Notes under the pieces: generated by a model
The model's input: only the letters and a program-made list of their open reading frames with translations
The model's database searches: none
What the model was told of the DNA's origin: nothing
Part shown: piece by piece, positions 12,672 to 25,100 of the stretch
Position numbering within the stretch: position 1 is the first letter of the stretch
Layout of the letters: every line of letters starts with the position of its first letter
NCBI GenBank assembly: GCA_027625915.1
Contig: JANTQA010000023.1
Span: 6,014,001 to 6,078,000, forward strand
Direction: 5' to 3'
Length of the DNA: 64,000 nt
Source of the DNA: Anaeramoeba flamelloides
Lineage: Eukaryota; Metamonada; Anaeramoebidae
Made by a program: the position numbers and the translations under genes

Positions 12672-13325
12672 TTCCTCTATTTGGAATTAATTTGTTATTT
12701 TAATAAAGAAAGGATGTTTTGGGTGAGTTTCTTTATTTTAAAGTTGATCAGTAAAGTATGAACGTTTTTTTTAACCGCAAAATGTTATTCTGCAATTTTC
12801 AATTTTTAGTGTTTCTTCATTCGAGGTAATCATTCCTCTCATTTTTGAAATATTCCTAAACTAATTCAATACTTAAAGAGGTGTGCTGTTATAGCCGATG
12901 TTAATTAAGAGTTTTGGAGATTATCTTTATTGTCTTTGTTTGAAAAATTTAGTTTCTTTGATTTTTTTCTTTGTCGGAAATAAAAAGGAATTTTGATTTT
13001 TTAAAAGTTTTTATTTGACTAATAAATTTAAAATTGAATTAGAGTTAAATAAAAGACTCAAAATGAATTCTAATAAGACGAAATTGAATTAGTATATATA
13101 AAAAAGAATTATTTTAGATATATAAGAATACAAATTATTGGATTTTTTTTGCGATTGGTGAATGGGATTATTTTTACAATAAAACCACTTTAATTAATAT
13201 TTTGAAGTATTGATTGTTTTGGGATTTTTCTTTTTATTATTCTATTAGTATTTAGGATAATAAAAATAAATTTTAACAAAATAGGTTCATTATTAAAGAA
13301 TTTCCAAAGAAATGGAGGTAGTTCC
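12672..13325 (+). repeat. ~0.6-kb dispersed repeat, copy 1
   Basis: This segment is the reverse complement of about 46940-47565, with similarity along nearly the whole length. Shared stretches include GTTATTCTGCAATTTTCAAT, AGAGGTGTGCTGTTATAGCC and CTAAATACTAATAGAATAAT. Similarity starts about 70 bp upstream of the Ubc13 start codon and fades near 13325. I see no clear terminal repeats or coding frame, so it may be a mobile element end, a solo repeat or a small segmental duplication. Confidence 0.8.
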
Positions 13326-16300
13326 ATTGTTTTATTTGATATTCAAAATTCTAAAGGTTAAGTAACTGAAATAGATTAAAAGATTATTTTTTTCTATACC
13401 ATATAGTTTCAAATGTAGATTTATCAAGTCATTAATTAATTAAAGATTAAAAAAATATTTTAAATACAACAAAAAAAAAAAGTAATAATTTCACTCAATT
13501 ATCAAAAATTTCCTTTCCAATTACAAATTGATAAAAGTTTTAATTATTTATCGATCTATTGAAAAAGAATTTCCTTTTTAGTTTTTTTTTTATGTTTCTT
13601 TGAATAATAATGAAGCACAATGGACTGATGTTTTTTTTTTTTCATAAAAGTTTGGAAAAAATGTTTCGTTAAAGTTTTAAACTCAATTTGTATAAAAAAA
13701 TACAAAACAAAATTTTAATAGAAAAAATCGAAAATTGAAAAATAAGTTTTTTATACTTTTAAGCGCATTAAATATATGTTTGAAATATTCTTGAAAATAC
13801 CTGTAAATTTTATACACTCATAAAAAACTTTATAATATTCAAAAACAGATTTTAAATAACTTTGAAGAAAATTGTATACCCAGATAAATACCAAAGGGAA
13901 ATCAACAATTTTATCTTTAAGATTTTTTTTTTTTTTTTGAATAATTAACTATAAGATATCTGAATGACTTTTGGTATGTTTTGAGTATATTTGAGTGTGC
14001 TAATACCGTTTCGGTTAAGTGTATGTATAATCAAGGGTTTTGTATAAGAATGATAAATATGATAGGATTAGTTAGGCTATAACCTTATCTTTTGTCAGAA
14101 TGAAAAAAGGTTAAAATAGTTCAGACTTCCAGCTAATTTTCATATGTGGTATTGACAGTAAAATACTTTTATATTACTATTTATTTTTTGAAATCTTTTT
14201 CGTATGTCAAAAATATCTTCTCAAAATTTTCTGTAATGATACACAATTTGAAATTCTTTTTACAAATACAATTCCTCTCATTTGTTAATACCATTTACAA
14301 TGATCAAAAACACAGCCATCCAAGAAATTTTACCCTTTTACAAAAAATAGGCAGAAGATTATTCCCCAAAAATTAAGTTTTTTAAATGTGATACTCACAA
14401 CCATAAAAAATCATATTCTGCAATTATTTTATAATTTCTCCCTTAAATTTATGATACAAATACTTGTACCCGAAAGAAGTTCTTTAAAAAAAAAAAAAGT
14501 CTTTTAACAGTTTAAAAATAATTACTGATTTTTTCATTTTTCAAGTATTTTCAAGAATATTTTAGAGATCTAGATTGAATATAACAATATTCATAATATA
14601 TTTTCAACATTGAAATTCAAAATTTCTACACGAAATTTGTTAGGAGAATTAGTTTGGTAATATTTACATATTTATTTATTGAATTTAATACAATTAAAAT
14701 ATTTCACTTCTTTCTGTTGGGTAATTGAAACTCTTCTTCAAAAATTATGGTTCATCTTTAATGGTAAATTGAAAAAAAAAAATTATTTATTAGTATTTGT
14801 GGAATTACAGATTAAATAAATCCTATTAACAACACACTATTATATATTATAAATACACCAAAGTCTGATATTTTAAAACAATTTAAAAAAACAAAACCCA
14901 AAACTAAAAAAAAAGTGATTAAGAATTTTTGAAATTAGCATTACGAATTTTTTAATTATTGAAACATCACTGAAAAAAAGATTCAAAAAATTTTTTTACA
15001 AATACTTATCAATTTTGAAAATGAAATTAACTATCTATTTTTTTGTGTGATTATTTGTCTTTTTGAAGATCTTTTTTTAAAAAAAAAGTATCAAAAAAAA
15101 AAAAAACCGAAAAAACAAAAAAAAAAAAAAGAAAAAGAAAAACAAAAGAAAAATACAATTTGAAAAAGCAAAATCTAAATTTAAAAGATATTAGAAAAAA
15201 ATATTTTGATCTAAAAAATAAATAATTTATTTAGATAAGACTATGTGACGAACCACACAAAACTACACCCAATATAAATCTAAAATAAGTCAAAATTTTG
15301 AAAATTTCAAGCTAAGTAAAATAATGAAAGTGATTGATATATTATTTGGTTTTATATCCTTTCCGATTTTTGTAATTATGAATATTTCTCCAAATATATA
15401 TATAAAAACCCATTAATTTATATGGAATTTTTTTTTCTTGAAGTGTAACCACCTTGAGTTTGAAATCAAGATACTCACTTTGTGATTGTTTTTCCAACAT
15501 ATCGAATCTTCGAATTGCTTTTTTTGTTTTATAACTTTATCTTTCTGTTTGCACACTTCTTCTTTTTTTCTGATGAATTGTGTAACTTTTCACTAGGCAT
15601 TTGTTTTATTGGAACTAAAAAAAGCAAAAAACGTTCAAAAAATAAATAATATAAAATGATTTTTTTATAAGTAAAATTTTATATAGGGATATTTTTCATT
15701 ACCAATTTGAGAAATCTAATGAAAGTTTTTCCTGAATTAAAACAAAAAAAAAAACAGAGTAGTATTTTATAGATACTCTATGTTGGAATAATGAGAAAGT
15801 TTCCATATTAGAGAACCATGGCTGGATTCGATACCTAGTTTAATGATTCCCCTCAAGTCAGTTCATTTTTTCCACAGTAGCGGAGCACATAACCATTTTC
15901 TTCTTTCATTGGTTAACATTAATAATTTTCCACTAAAAACACTATTGGCAGAAGGTGGAGCTAAAATTAATAAAAAAACTATGATTTTTTCAAAATAAAC
16001 AATGGGTGGAAATAATCTTTATTATTATTTCAAATATTCACACACCAAGGTTAAAAAAGTAAGAAATTTTTAGAGAAATGATTTTATAAAAAACAATACG
16101 AGAAGAAAATTCCCCCCTGCCACATTATTTTTAATTATTTATCATTTTCCCAAAAAGTAATAAAAACCACTTAGGTCTAAGTTTAATTAAAAACCGGGCG
16201 TATTACTTCATAGAACCACTGATTCTTTGAAGAAATCGTCATACCAATGTGAATATTTCTGGCTATTATAAAAATGAAATGAAAATAGGAATCAGAATAA

Positions 16301-16394
16301 TACTAAAAATTTATGTAGTGGATGCGATTCTTGTGAGAATTAACCAGCTTTACCCTCTCGCTTGGTTCAACAATATCTCTAATTCAAATCAAGG
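13326..16394. other. Gene-free A/T-rich stretch
   Basis: No supported gene. An open frame at 14146-14376 has a somewhat protein-like end but no homology I recognise. Slightly less A/T-rich patches near 15820-15900 and 16195-16230 show no tRNA or protein features that hold up. Confidence 0.5.
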
Positions 16395-16735
16395 GTTCGG
16401 TTAAGCGCCATGGGGTGTCTATGTTCCCGCCAAGATCCACCAAGAGCCGTAAAGTACCGCAAATTACCGTCAAGTGCCGTAGAGTTCCACCTTTTTTTTT
16501 AATTTTTGAAATGAAAAGAAAATTTATTTTTAATTTTCAAAAATTAATTTCTAAAATTAACAAAACCTCACTGAATTTTTCAGTATTCAAAAGGATAGAG
16601 AAAAAACCTTAGATTTTACTCAATTCTTTTCAACCCTGAAAAACCTAACAGCAGTTTTTTTATAATTTTTGAAATAAAAAGAAAATTTAATAAATTTTTG
16701 GTTTATTTCCTGAATTAAAAAAAAAATATAGATCT
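16395..16735 (+). repeat. Nested-hairpin repeat array, locus 1
   Basis: It opens with four near-copies of an ~11-bp motif (CCGTAAAGTA, CCGCAAATTA, CCGTCAAGTG, CCGTAGAGTT). Two imperfect hairpins follow, with arms of the type TTTTTGAAATAAAAAGAAAA and their complements, separated by the linker CCTAACAGCAG. The same building blocks occur at 24518-24870, 36408-36775 and 49748-50290. It lies 260 bp beyond the 3' end of the giant TPR-RRM gene. The arms here are more worn than at locus 2. Confidence 0.75.
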
Positions 16736-16997
16736 AGTGAAATATCAAAGTAATTAACCAAGATTCTGGAAATTTTATTTTTCTTTATTTACATATAATA
16801 ATAATATAGATATTTTGCATGGTACAATTTACAGGTATTAAAATCCCATTATAAAATGACGCATAATTTCTTCCCCATTAAGTATAAAGAAACAAAAATA
16901 AAAAATAATAAAAAAAGAAAATAAAAATTAGAAAAAATATTAATCACAAAAAATTAAAATTAATAATGGAAAAATTTTAGATATCAATAAATTATTA

Positions 16998-19492
16998 TTA
17001 TTTTTTATTTTTGGGATCAAGAGAAAAACCTAATAAAGAACTATAATTTCCTAAAGATTTTCTTTCGAGATCATTTCTTTTTCTGTTTTTTTTTTCAAAA
17101 ATATCTGATTGGGACTGAGACTGGGAATGCTTTCTGGATGTAATATCTAAAAGAGAATGCGAGGAAAAAATTGATTTACCAAAACCATTATTATTATTAT
17201 TATTATTATGATGATGATGATTATTATTATTATTCCTATTTATACTATCATTCTTAAAATAAAGATTTGAAAAAGAAAATTTACTTTCCGAACCAAAAAT
17301 TTCACGAAGAGGGCGATTTGTATATTCAGATTGGAACGATGTACTTTTTGTAAGTGGATTATTACCGAATAAACTATACGATTGGTTATTTTTAGTATTA
17401 AAAGTTGCTCTTGATGGAGGGAATAAAGCAATATTTGAAAGATGCTTTTGAAAGGTTGAAGTGTTAATTTCAAAAGATGAACTTTTAGGTATAAACTTAT
17501 TTTTGTTTGTTTGATTTGATTGATTTAATGAAGAATAATATGTTGGCCGGGAAAATACTGAAGTGTTTGAACTTGACTGTTTTGAATTTGATATTTTTAT
17601 TACTTTTGGTTGTAGTTGAATTGGATTATATATGGGGTTAGCTGTACTTTTAGACGTAGATGTGTATGTGGGTGTGGGTGTGGATGTGGATGTAGATGTA
17701 GGTAAACTCATAACATTCCTTAGTATATTTTTTTGTGTATATTTATTTTGTTGATCTTCATTTAAATTATTATTCAGACGATGATTTTCATTTTTATTTT
17801 GAATATTGATATTTTTTTTATATACACTATTTTTTTGTTTCGTATTATTAATTTCTAAAATATTCTCTTTAATTGTTTTACCTAAATCAATTGATGAAGA
17901 TTGATTACCATTATTGAGAATTGAATTTAATAAATTATTTGTTTTTAATTCTGTATTATTATTTTGATTTTTAACTTTATTTGGTTGCTTTTTTTTATTA
18001 ATTTCGATTTTTTTTTTTTTTTTTTTTGTTTTGTTTGGAGTTGCTTTACTTTTCTTTGGAGTTGCTTTATTTTTCTTTGGAGTTGCTTTATTTTTCTTTG
18101 GGGCTGCTTTATTTTTCTTTTGGGTTGATTTATTTTTCTTTGAAGTTACTTCATTTTTATTTGAATTGATATTGGATTTTAATTTTGTTGTTTTTATATT
18201 TTTTTGTTTGTTTTTTCCTTTACTTTTGGATATTTTCATTTTTTTTTTTTGATCCGTTTCATTTTTAAGATTTGTATTATTACTATTATTATTATTTTTC
18301 TTTTCTAAAGAAGCTTTTTTGATTTTATTTTTTGGATTATTTGTTTTTTCTTTATGATCTTGTTCGTTTTTTTTTTCTCCATTCCTTTTCTTCCGATCAT
18401 TTTTTTCTTTACTTTTACTAATAGTTTTAATTTTATTTTTACTTTGACTTTTATCTTTACTCTTACTCCTACTCTTACTCTTACTCTTAACTTTACCTTT
18501 ACCTTTATTCGTGTTTGTTATTGCACTGATACCTTTACCTTTACCTTTACCTTTATCCGTGCTTGTTCTTGCACCGATACCTTTATTTTTGCCTTTCCCG
18601 CGTGCTTTACCTTCCCCTTTCTCACTATTCCTGCCCTCCCCTTTATTTTTGTTTTTATCCTTTTCAAAAATAATTTCTTCATTGATTTTTATATTCTCAT
18701 CACCATAATCGTTATATTCATAGTCATCCTCATCAAATTCTTGGTAGTATTCATTTTCATAACCAATGCTATTAATTTCTCCCTCCTCTTCTTCATCACT
18801 TTCGGATGAATTATAGGAAGGGTATGATAGTTCCAAATATCTCCAGCTGATATAATGATGATTTCTCCTTTCTAATGCGCGTGTAGCTTCCCCCTTCGAA
18901 GCGAAGGCTATAAAAGCATCCCCACTTGTTCCTTTTCTCATTCTTGGTATATAAATTCCCCTATTAGCAAGATCATAATCCTGAAAAAATTCTTGTATAT
19001 CGTTAACCTTAGAGTAAAAGGGCAAACCTCTCAACCTTAACACTGTGCCCCTTTCATGATATTTTAGGTATTTCTCAGTATTTATTTTTGTAGAATTACT
19101 ATTTTTCATTACCATTTCGTTTGGCTTTGCAATATTAATTTTCCCAAAAAACAATCCTTTAACATTCTTCCCATTTAATTTATAATAAGCCTTTGCCAAA
19201 GCAGAACTTTCTTGGAAATTAACAAAGGCACAACAAGTTTCTCGTATAATTTTAACACTGCTAACTTTCCCAAATCCAGAACAAACTTGTATTAATTTCT
19301 TTTCAGTGAAAGAAGTGTCTACATTACCAATCCACAAAGTTTTACTATTAATATACTTCCCCTCCTTATTATAATATCCGGTAATATCATTATCTTCGGG
19401 GAAAAAGGATATTGATTGAATTTCTTTCATTTTATTATTTTGTTTATTGTTTTTTTTTTTAATAGCATTATCTTTTAAATTTTGATTATACA

Positions 19493-19535
<43 letters not shown>

Positions 19536-22073
19536 TTCTTTTTTTGAAAAATATTGAGATCCAACTTGTGAAATTTTACCATAACCAATAGCAAAAGTGG
19601 TACCAGCATAAGAATAATTATTCATACCAATTCTCGCATTAATTGCTGAAATGATTTTTTCAAAATCAACAAATGCATAATTTTTTTCATAAAACATTCT
19701 AACTGTATAAATCTTTCCATATTTTTTAAAAAGCCTTTTTAAAGTTTCTGAAGTTATTTTTGGATTGAGTCTTCCTACCCACAAGGTAGCAGTTGGTTTT
19801 AACCCCTGTTTTTCTTCCTGTTTTTTTAATAAGTCAAGTTTCTTTTTTTCTTTTAATTCTTTTTCTGTTCTTTTTTCTTTTCTATTTTTTTCTTTTAAAT
19901 TTTTCTGTTTCATTTTATTCTTATTCTCATTATTATTATTATTATTATTATTCTTATTATTTTTATTATTTTTATTTTTAGAATTAGAGGGTTTTTTTTT
20001 TGATTGAATTTGATTATTAGACATTTTTTTATTCAATTTAGATTTTTTTTGTATCTGCTTTTGATTTTGTCTTTGATTCTTCTTATTCTTCTTCTTATTA
20101 TTACCACTACTATCATCATCATCTTCATTATTGTTGTTGTGTTTATTTTTTTTTTTATTTTTATTTTTTTTGCTTTGTTTTTTTCCCAGATCTCTTTGAG
20201 TCAATTCCATTTCCAATTTTTCCAATTTCATTTTCTTCCTTTTTTCTATTTTTAACAATTTTTTTCTTTCTTGATTTAATTGTGAAATAACCTTTTTAAC
20301 AATAGTCTTAATATTGTTAGTAAATTTGATTGGAATCCTATGCAAATTTTTTAATTCTACATTAAATTTTTTTTCGATAAATTTGACTTTGTAATAAGTG
20401 ATCAGCATTGAACAAAAAATATTTGCTATTACTATTTCAAAAAATCTGACTGAAATTTTTTTAGAGTATTCCTTATTCGAAGTTGACGATAATTTTTCAA
20501 AAGAATGATAATAATTATATACTATATTAGTATCAGAAGTATTATTTATAAAATTGTATTGATTTAAATTGCTTGAATTTAACAAAATGTATGATAATGA
20601 CACTATTGAATTAAATAATTTCATTTTTGTTGATTTTGTATTGATAACAATATCTTTAACAATCAACATTTGCACTTCCAATTCCTTCATTTCTGTTTCC
20701 ATTTCTGTGTCCGTTTCTGTTTCACTCTGATTCTTTGTACGATCTAAAAGTCTATCACCTCTTACATTGAAATTCTTATCATTTAATAATGTGAATAAAA
20801 TTTGCTCATCATTTGCTAGATTTTGTTTTTTACATAAGCAATCATATAATTTAAAATTTGATTGCAATTGATTTAAAAATCTATTTTGCTGTTGCTTTTG
20901 TTGTTGTATTAATTTTTTCCTTTGCTTTCTTTTCTTTTTATTTTTTTTATTTCTTCTCTTTTTATTTTTATTGTCGTTATCATTTATTGTATTTTGTTGA
21001 AGAGGAGAAGAAAAAAATGAAATTTCTTTTAAAAGTTGAATTAAATATCCATAACTATAGTCTGGACAAAGATTTTTAAAAAAATTCATTAATATTTTAA
21101 AATTGATTTTTAGTATTTCTTGGCATTTTTCAAATGATAATTGTTTCCAAAATTGTAATAAAATATCAATAGAAATTTGAATACTATCAAATAGTTTTTC
21201 ATTAATTACAACTGATCGATTATTTTCTTTAATTTTTAAAGTTAAATTTGTTTTCTTCAAATCATCTTCTACATTTTTTTCGCCATCATCGCTTTCCTCA
21301 TAGTTGGAATCGGAATTATATTCATAATCATCACCCTCCGTGGTAACATTATTCCCAATGCCATCAACATCAACATCCTCGTGATAGCCCGATTCATAAT
21401 CATCATCCTCTTCATAACCATGATCATCGCCATCATTATCAGTATTACCCATTGAAATATTTTTTTCATTTTTCAATTCTTGCTGTACACTTTCAATTTC
21501 TTCAAATAATCTTATAGCGTCATTATTTGAAGAATCAATTTTTAAAATTTCAATAACATCTTTTTTAGATTTTTTAAAATCGCCTAAATATAAATAAGCT
21601 TGCGCTCTTCTAAATAAAGACTTTAAATTCCCCCGATTATCGATATATGCTTGAGTACAGTCATTAATCACCTTTTGATATTCATTTAAATTTAAATAGC
21701 ACAATGCTCTGTTTGAAAGAAAATATGATCTTTTTTTGATAAATCTTTTTGGTATATAATCAATAGCTTGTGAATATTTTTCAATTGCATCTTTAAACCT
21801 TTTATTTTTAAAGAAACTATTTCCCTGCTGTTTAATTTCTAAAGATTCTGTTAATTTTTCTTGTTCTTGTTGAAGTAACATTACTTTTTTTCTTTTTTCT
21901 CTATTTCTTTGTTTTTGCCTTTCTTCCTCTAATTCATCATCACTATTTAAATAAAATAACTCATTATTATCAATTTTTTTTGAATTTTTTTCCAATTCTG
22001 TGTTTTGTAATTTATTATTATTTATTTTAAAAGAAGGTTTATCTTTATTGATACAACTGTTATTATTATTATT

Positions 22074-22155
<82 letters not shown>

Positions 22156-25100
22156 TTGTCGTCATTGTTGTTAAAATTAGTACTGCTACTCTTATTTACA
22201 TTACTGTTGTTTTCACCGTTTTTATCATCTTCATCAATTTGAAATTTCAAGTCTTTTAAATTTAAACCCAAATTTGAGATTTCTAATAATGGATCTTTTA
22301 AACTACTTAAGTCAAAAATCGGATCCCTTTTAAATGCAGAATGAATTAAATTCTCTTCAGACAGATTAAATTGCTTTTCATTTATATTTTTATTTTCATT
22401 AATATTAATTTCTATTTCTTTAGTATTATTTATTTTATTATTTAAATTTTCAATTTTGGAATTTGATTCATTCATTTGTTTTGTTTTTTTTAATTTTAAT
22501 TTACTATTATTTTTTTTAGATAAAATTTTTTTTTGAGTTAAATTCCCTTCATTCAGTTTATTTCTTATATTTTGATTTTGAATAAAATTAAAATTAGTTT
22601 TTATATTTTTATTTTTATTTGATAATTCTTTAATTTCTGAAAGTTTTAAATTCTGTAATTGTGGTATTTCTTTTAAATTTTGTTCATTCAAAATTTTAAT
22701 TATTTTTTCTTGAACTGATTCATTTAAACCTTCTAATAAATCAATTGCACCACTATTATTATCAGAATTAACTTCAACATGCATATTTATCCTTTCATTA
22801 TTGTTGTTATCATTGATTTGATTCCCATTCTCATTCCCATTCCCACCCTCATTCTCATTCTCATTTTTTTCAAAATTATTATCTATATTTTCAATATTAT
22901 CATGCTTTTGTTGTAAATTTTTGTTTGTATTTTGAATTTTGTTGATAGACTGTTGTATTTCTTTCTTTGAATATTTAGATGATGCTAAATTTTTTTTTTC
23001 AGATTCAAACTTTTTTAAAAATCCATGAAAAACCATTTGAAAACCATAAAAGGCTCTTGAAACACAAAATTTTAACCAATTTAGAGATCCTTTAGTTTGA
23101 AACCAAAATTTTTGATTTAAAATTACATATTCTATTGCTTCATTTTTTGAACGGATTTGGGAAATTTTTGGGATTCTGTTTGGCAATTGTATCTGATTTA
23201 GTAAATATTGTGCAACAAATTTATTATAACAAACAGCTTTCCAAAGCAGTTGATTGGCTTTTAAGGCCATTCTTTGAAGATCGGGATCACCAGTCACCTT
23301 CCTTTCAATAATTGAACATGTTATATGCTCAGCAGTTAATCTCTCTTCATTTTCACCTTCGTTTTCATTTCCTTTTTCATTTTGATTTTTTTGTTTGTTT
23401 TCTTTTTTTGATTTCTTTATTAGCCTTTGTTCTAAAATTTTGAATTGAATTAAAGCCTTTGTATATTTCCAAGTGGCACTAAAATCATTTTTAAAATGGT
23501 TTAGCACTTCAATTAATTCAGAATACCTCTCGGTTTCCAAAAGCAAAGCTACCAAATAAAATCTAACACCCATTGTATCACTTGGGCAATGCTTTAAAAT
23601 TGATGAAAATTCTAAGAGTGATTCGTCTAATTTGTTTAATCCTTTCCAAAGGCCTATGGGTTTGATTCATTATTATATTATTATTGTTTTTTTTTTTTTT
23701 TGAAAAAAATGTTTTGGGATTTGGTGGTTAATGTTAATAATTTTTTTTTCAATAAGTTGTTTAATATTTTTTTATTATACTTTATCAATTGTTGAATATA
23801 TTGTCAAATATACAATGAATAACCAAGAAATCATAATTTTTTATATTAATTACTAATAAATTCAAAAAAATAAACTAAAATTTTTCGTTCAATTCCCATT
23901 TTTTAATTTCTCTCTTCTTTGTAAAAAGATGAATAAAGAATGTTTTTCGTTATTATTATTATTGAGTAAGAAGTGTAAATTACACTCTAGATGCACCTTA
24001 GACTTAAAATACCTTTTCAGCAATTTAAGCGTAAAATCATAGATTTCACAAGTATTAATTAACGAAAATAATTTTAAATGGTCTTGGTTTCAAATTATTT
24101 CATTAAGATTTATTTCTTTTAATTTATTTTGAAATACAAATCCATCATTTTTCTACACTTGTATCAAAAACCAAAATTGAAAAAAAAAAAAGTTAGACAA
24201 AATTATTCCTTCAATTACCATTTCATCTTGCTAATAAAGTTTATTCATAATATAACCAAAATTCCAGAACTTAAAAATCTTGAAGCTGTTGTAATTATTG
24301 TTGTTAATAGTACTACGGGTTTTAAAAGTCTCTAGCCAAGAAAAAAAGGTATATTTTGGGGTAAAAATTCTTAAATGGATGTGACAACGAATTTTAGTTA
24401 AATTCAACTTTAGGATATTTTTTTGAATAGATAATTACTAATAGTGTTGAAAACACTCTATTCATCTAAAAAAACTCAAATAAGGAAAAAAAAAATAACT
24501 GATGATAAATATTGAAAGTTTCCGTAGAGTACCGTAGAGTGCCTAGGTTCTTTTTAATTTTTGAAATAAACGGAAATTTTATTTAATTATCTGTTAATTT
24601 CAAAAATTAAAAAAAACCTAACGGAAGTGTCCGCCAAGTGCCAAGCTTTTCTTGGGGTTTTCTGTTTTATTTGTGAAGTGTTCTAGGTTTTTTTTGAGGT
24701 TTTCTATTTTCTTTGTGAAGTGTTCTAGGTTTTTTTTACTTTAGAAATAAACAGAAAATTTATTAAAATTTTCGGTTTATTTCTAAAGTAAAAAAACCTA
24801 ATGAAAATCTATTGATTTTCCAAATAAACCGAAAACTCAAGAAAAGCTAACGGCGGTTTTCCAGGATTCAAAAAAAAATAAAAATATTTTTTCAATTTAA
24901 AAGAACAAATAATTCTTTCATAGTCCAAATAATTGATTCCCTATTTGAAAGATATTTATAAGATTTAAAATACTTTTAAAATATAATAATATGAAGTCTA
25001 GAAGCAAAAAAATATTTATTCAAATTTTATACTATTAAATTGAAAAAAATCTTCCTAGAAAATTGAATTTTTCAACTTAAATTGTAAAATATTTTTAAAA

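Noticed and set aside
15820-15910. tRNA-like T-arm sequence (GGTATCGAATCC on the minus strand)
   Set aside because: The T-stem pairs poorly and no acceptor, D-arm or anticodon arm fits around it.
16385-16410. GGGTTCGGTTAAGC resembling a pol III B box
   Set aside because: Only a partial match, with no A box at the right distance and no cloverleaf; it leads straight into hairpin array locus 1.
18354-18809. 151-codon plus-strand frame rich in Thr/Phe/Leu
   Set aside because: Shadow of the Lys/Gly/Ser-rich tail of the TPR-RRM gene on the opposite strand.
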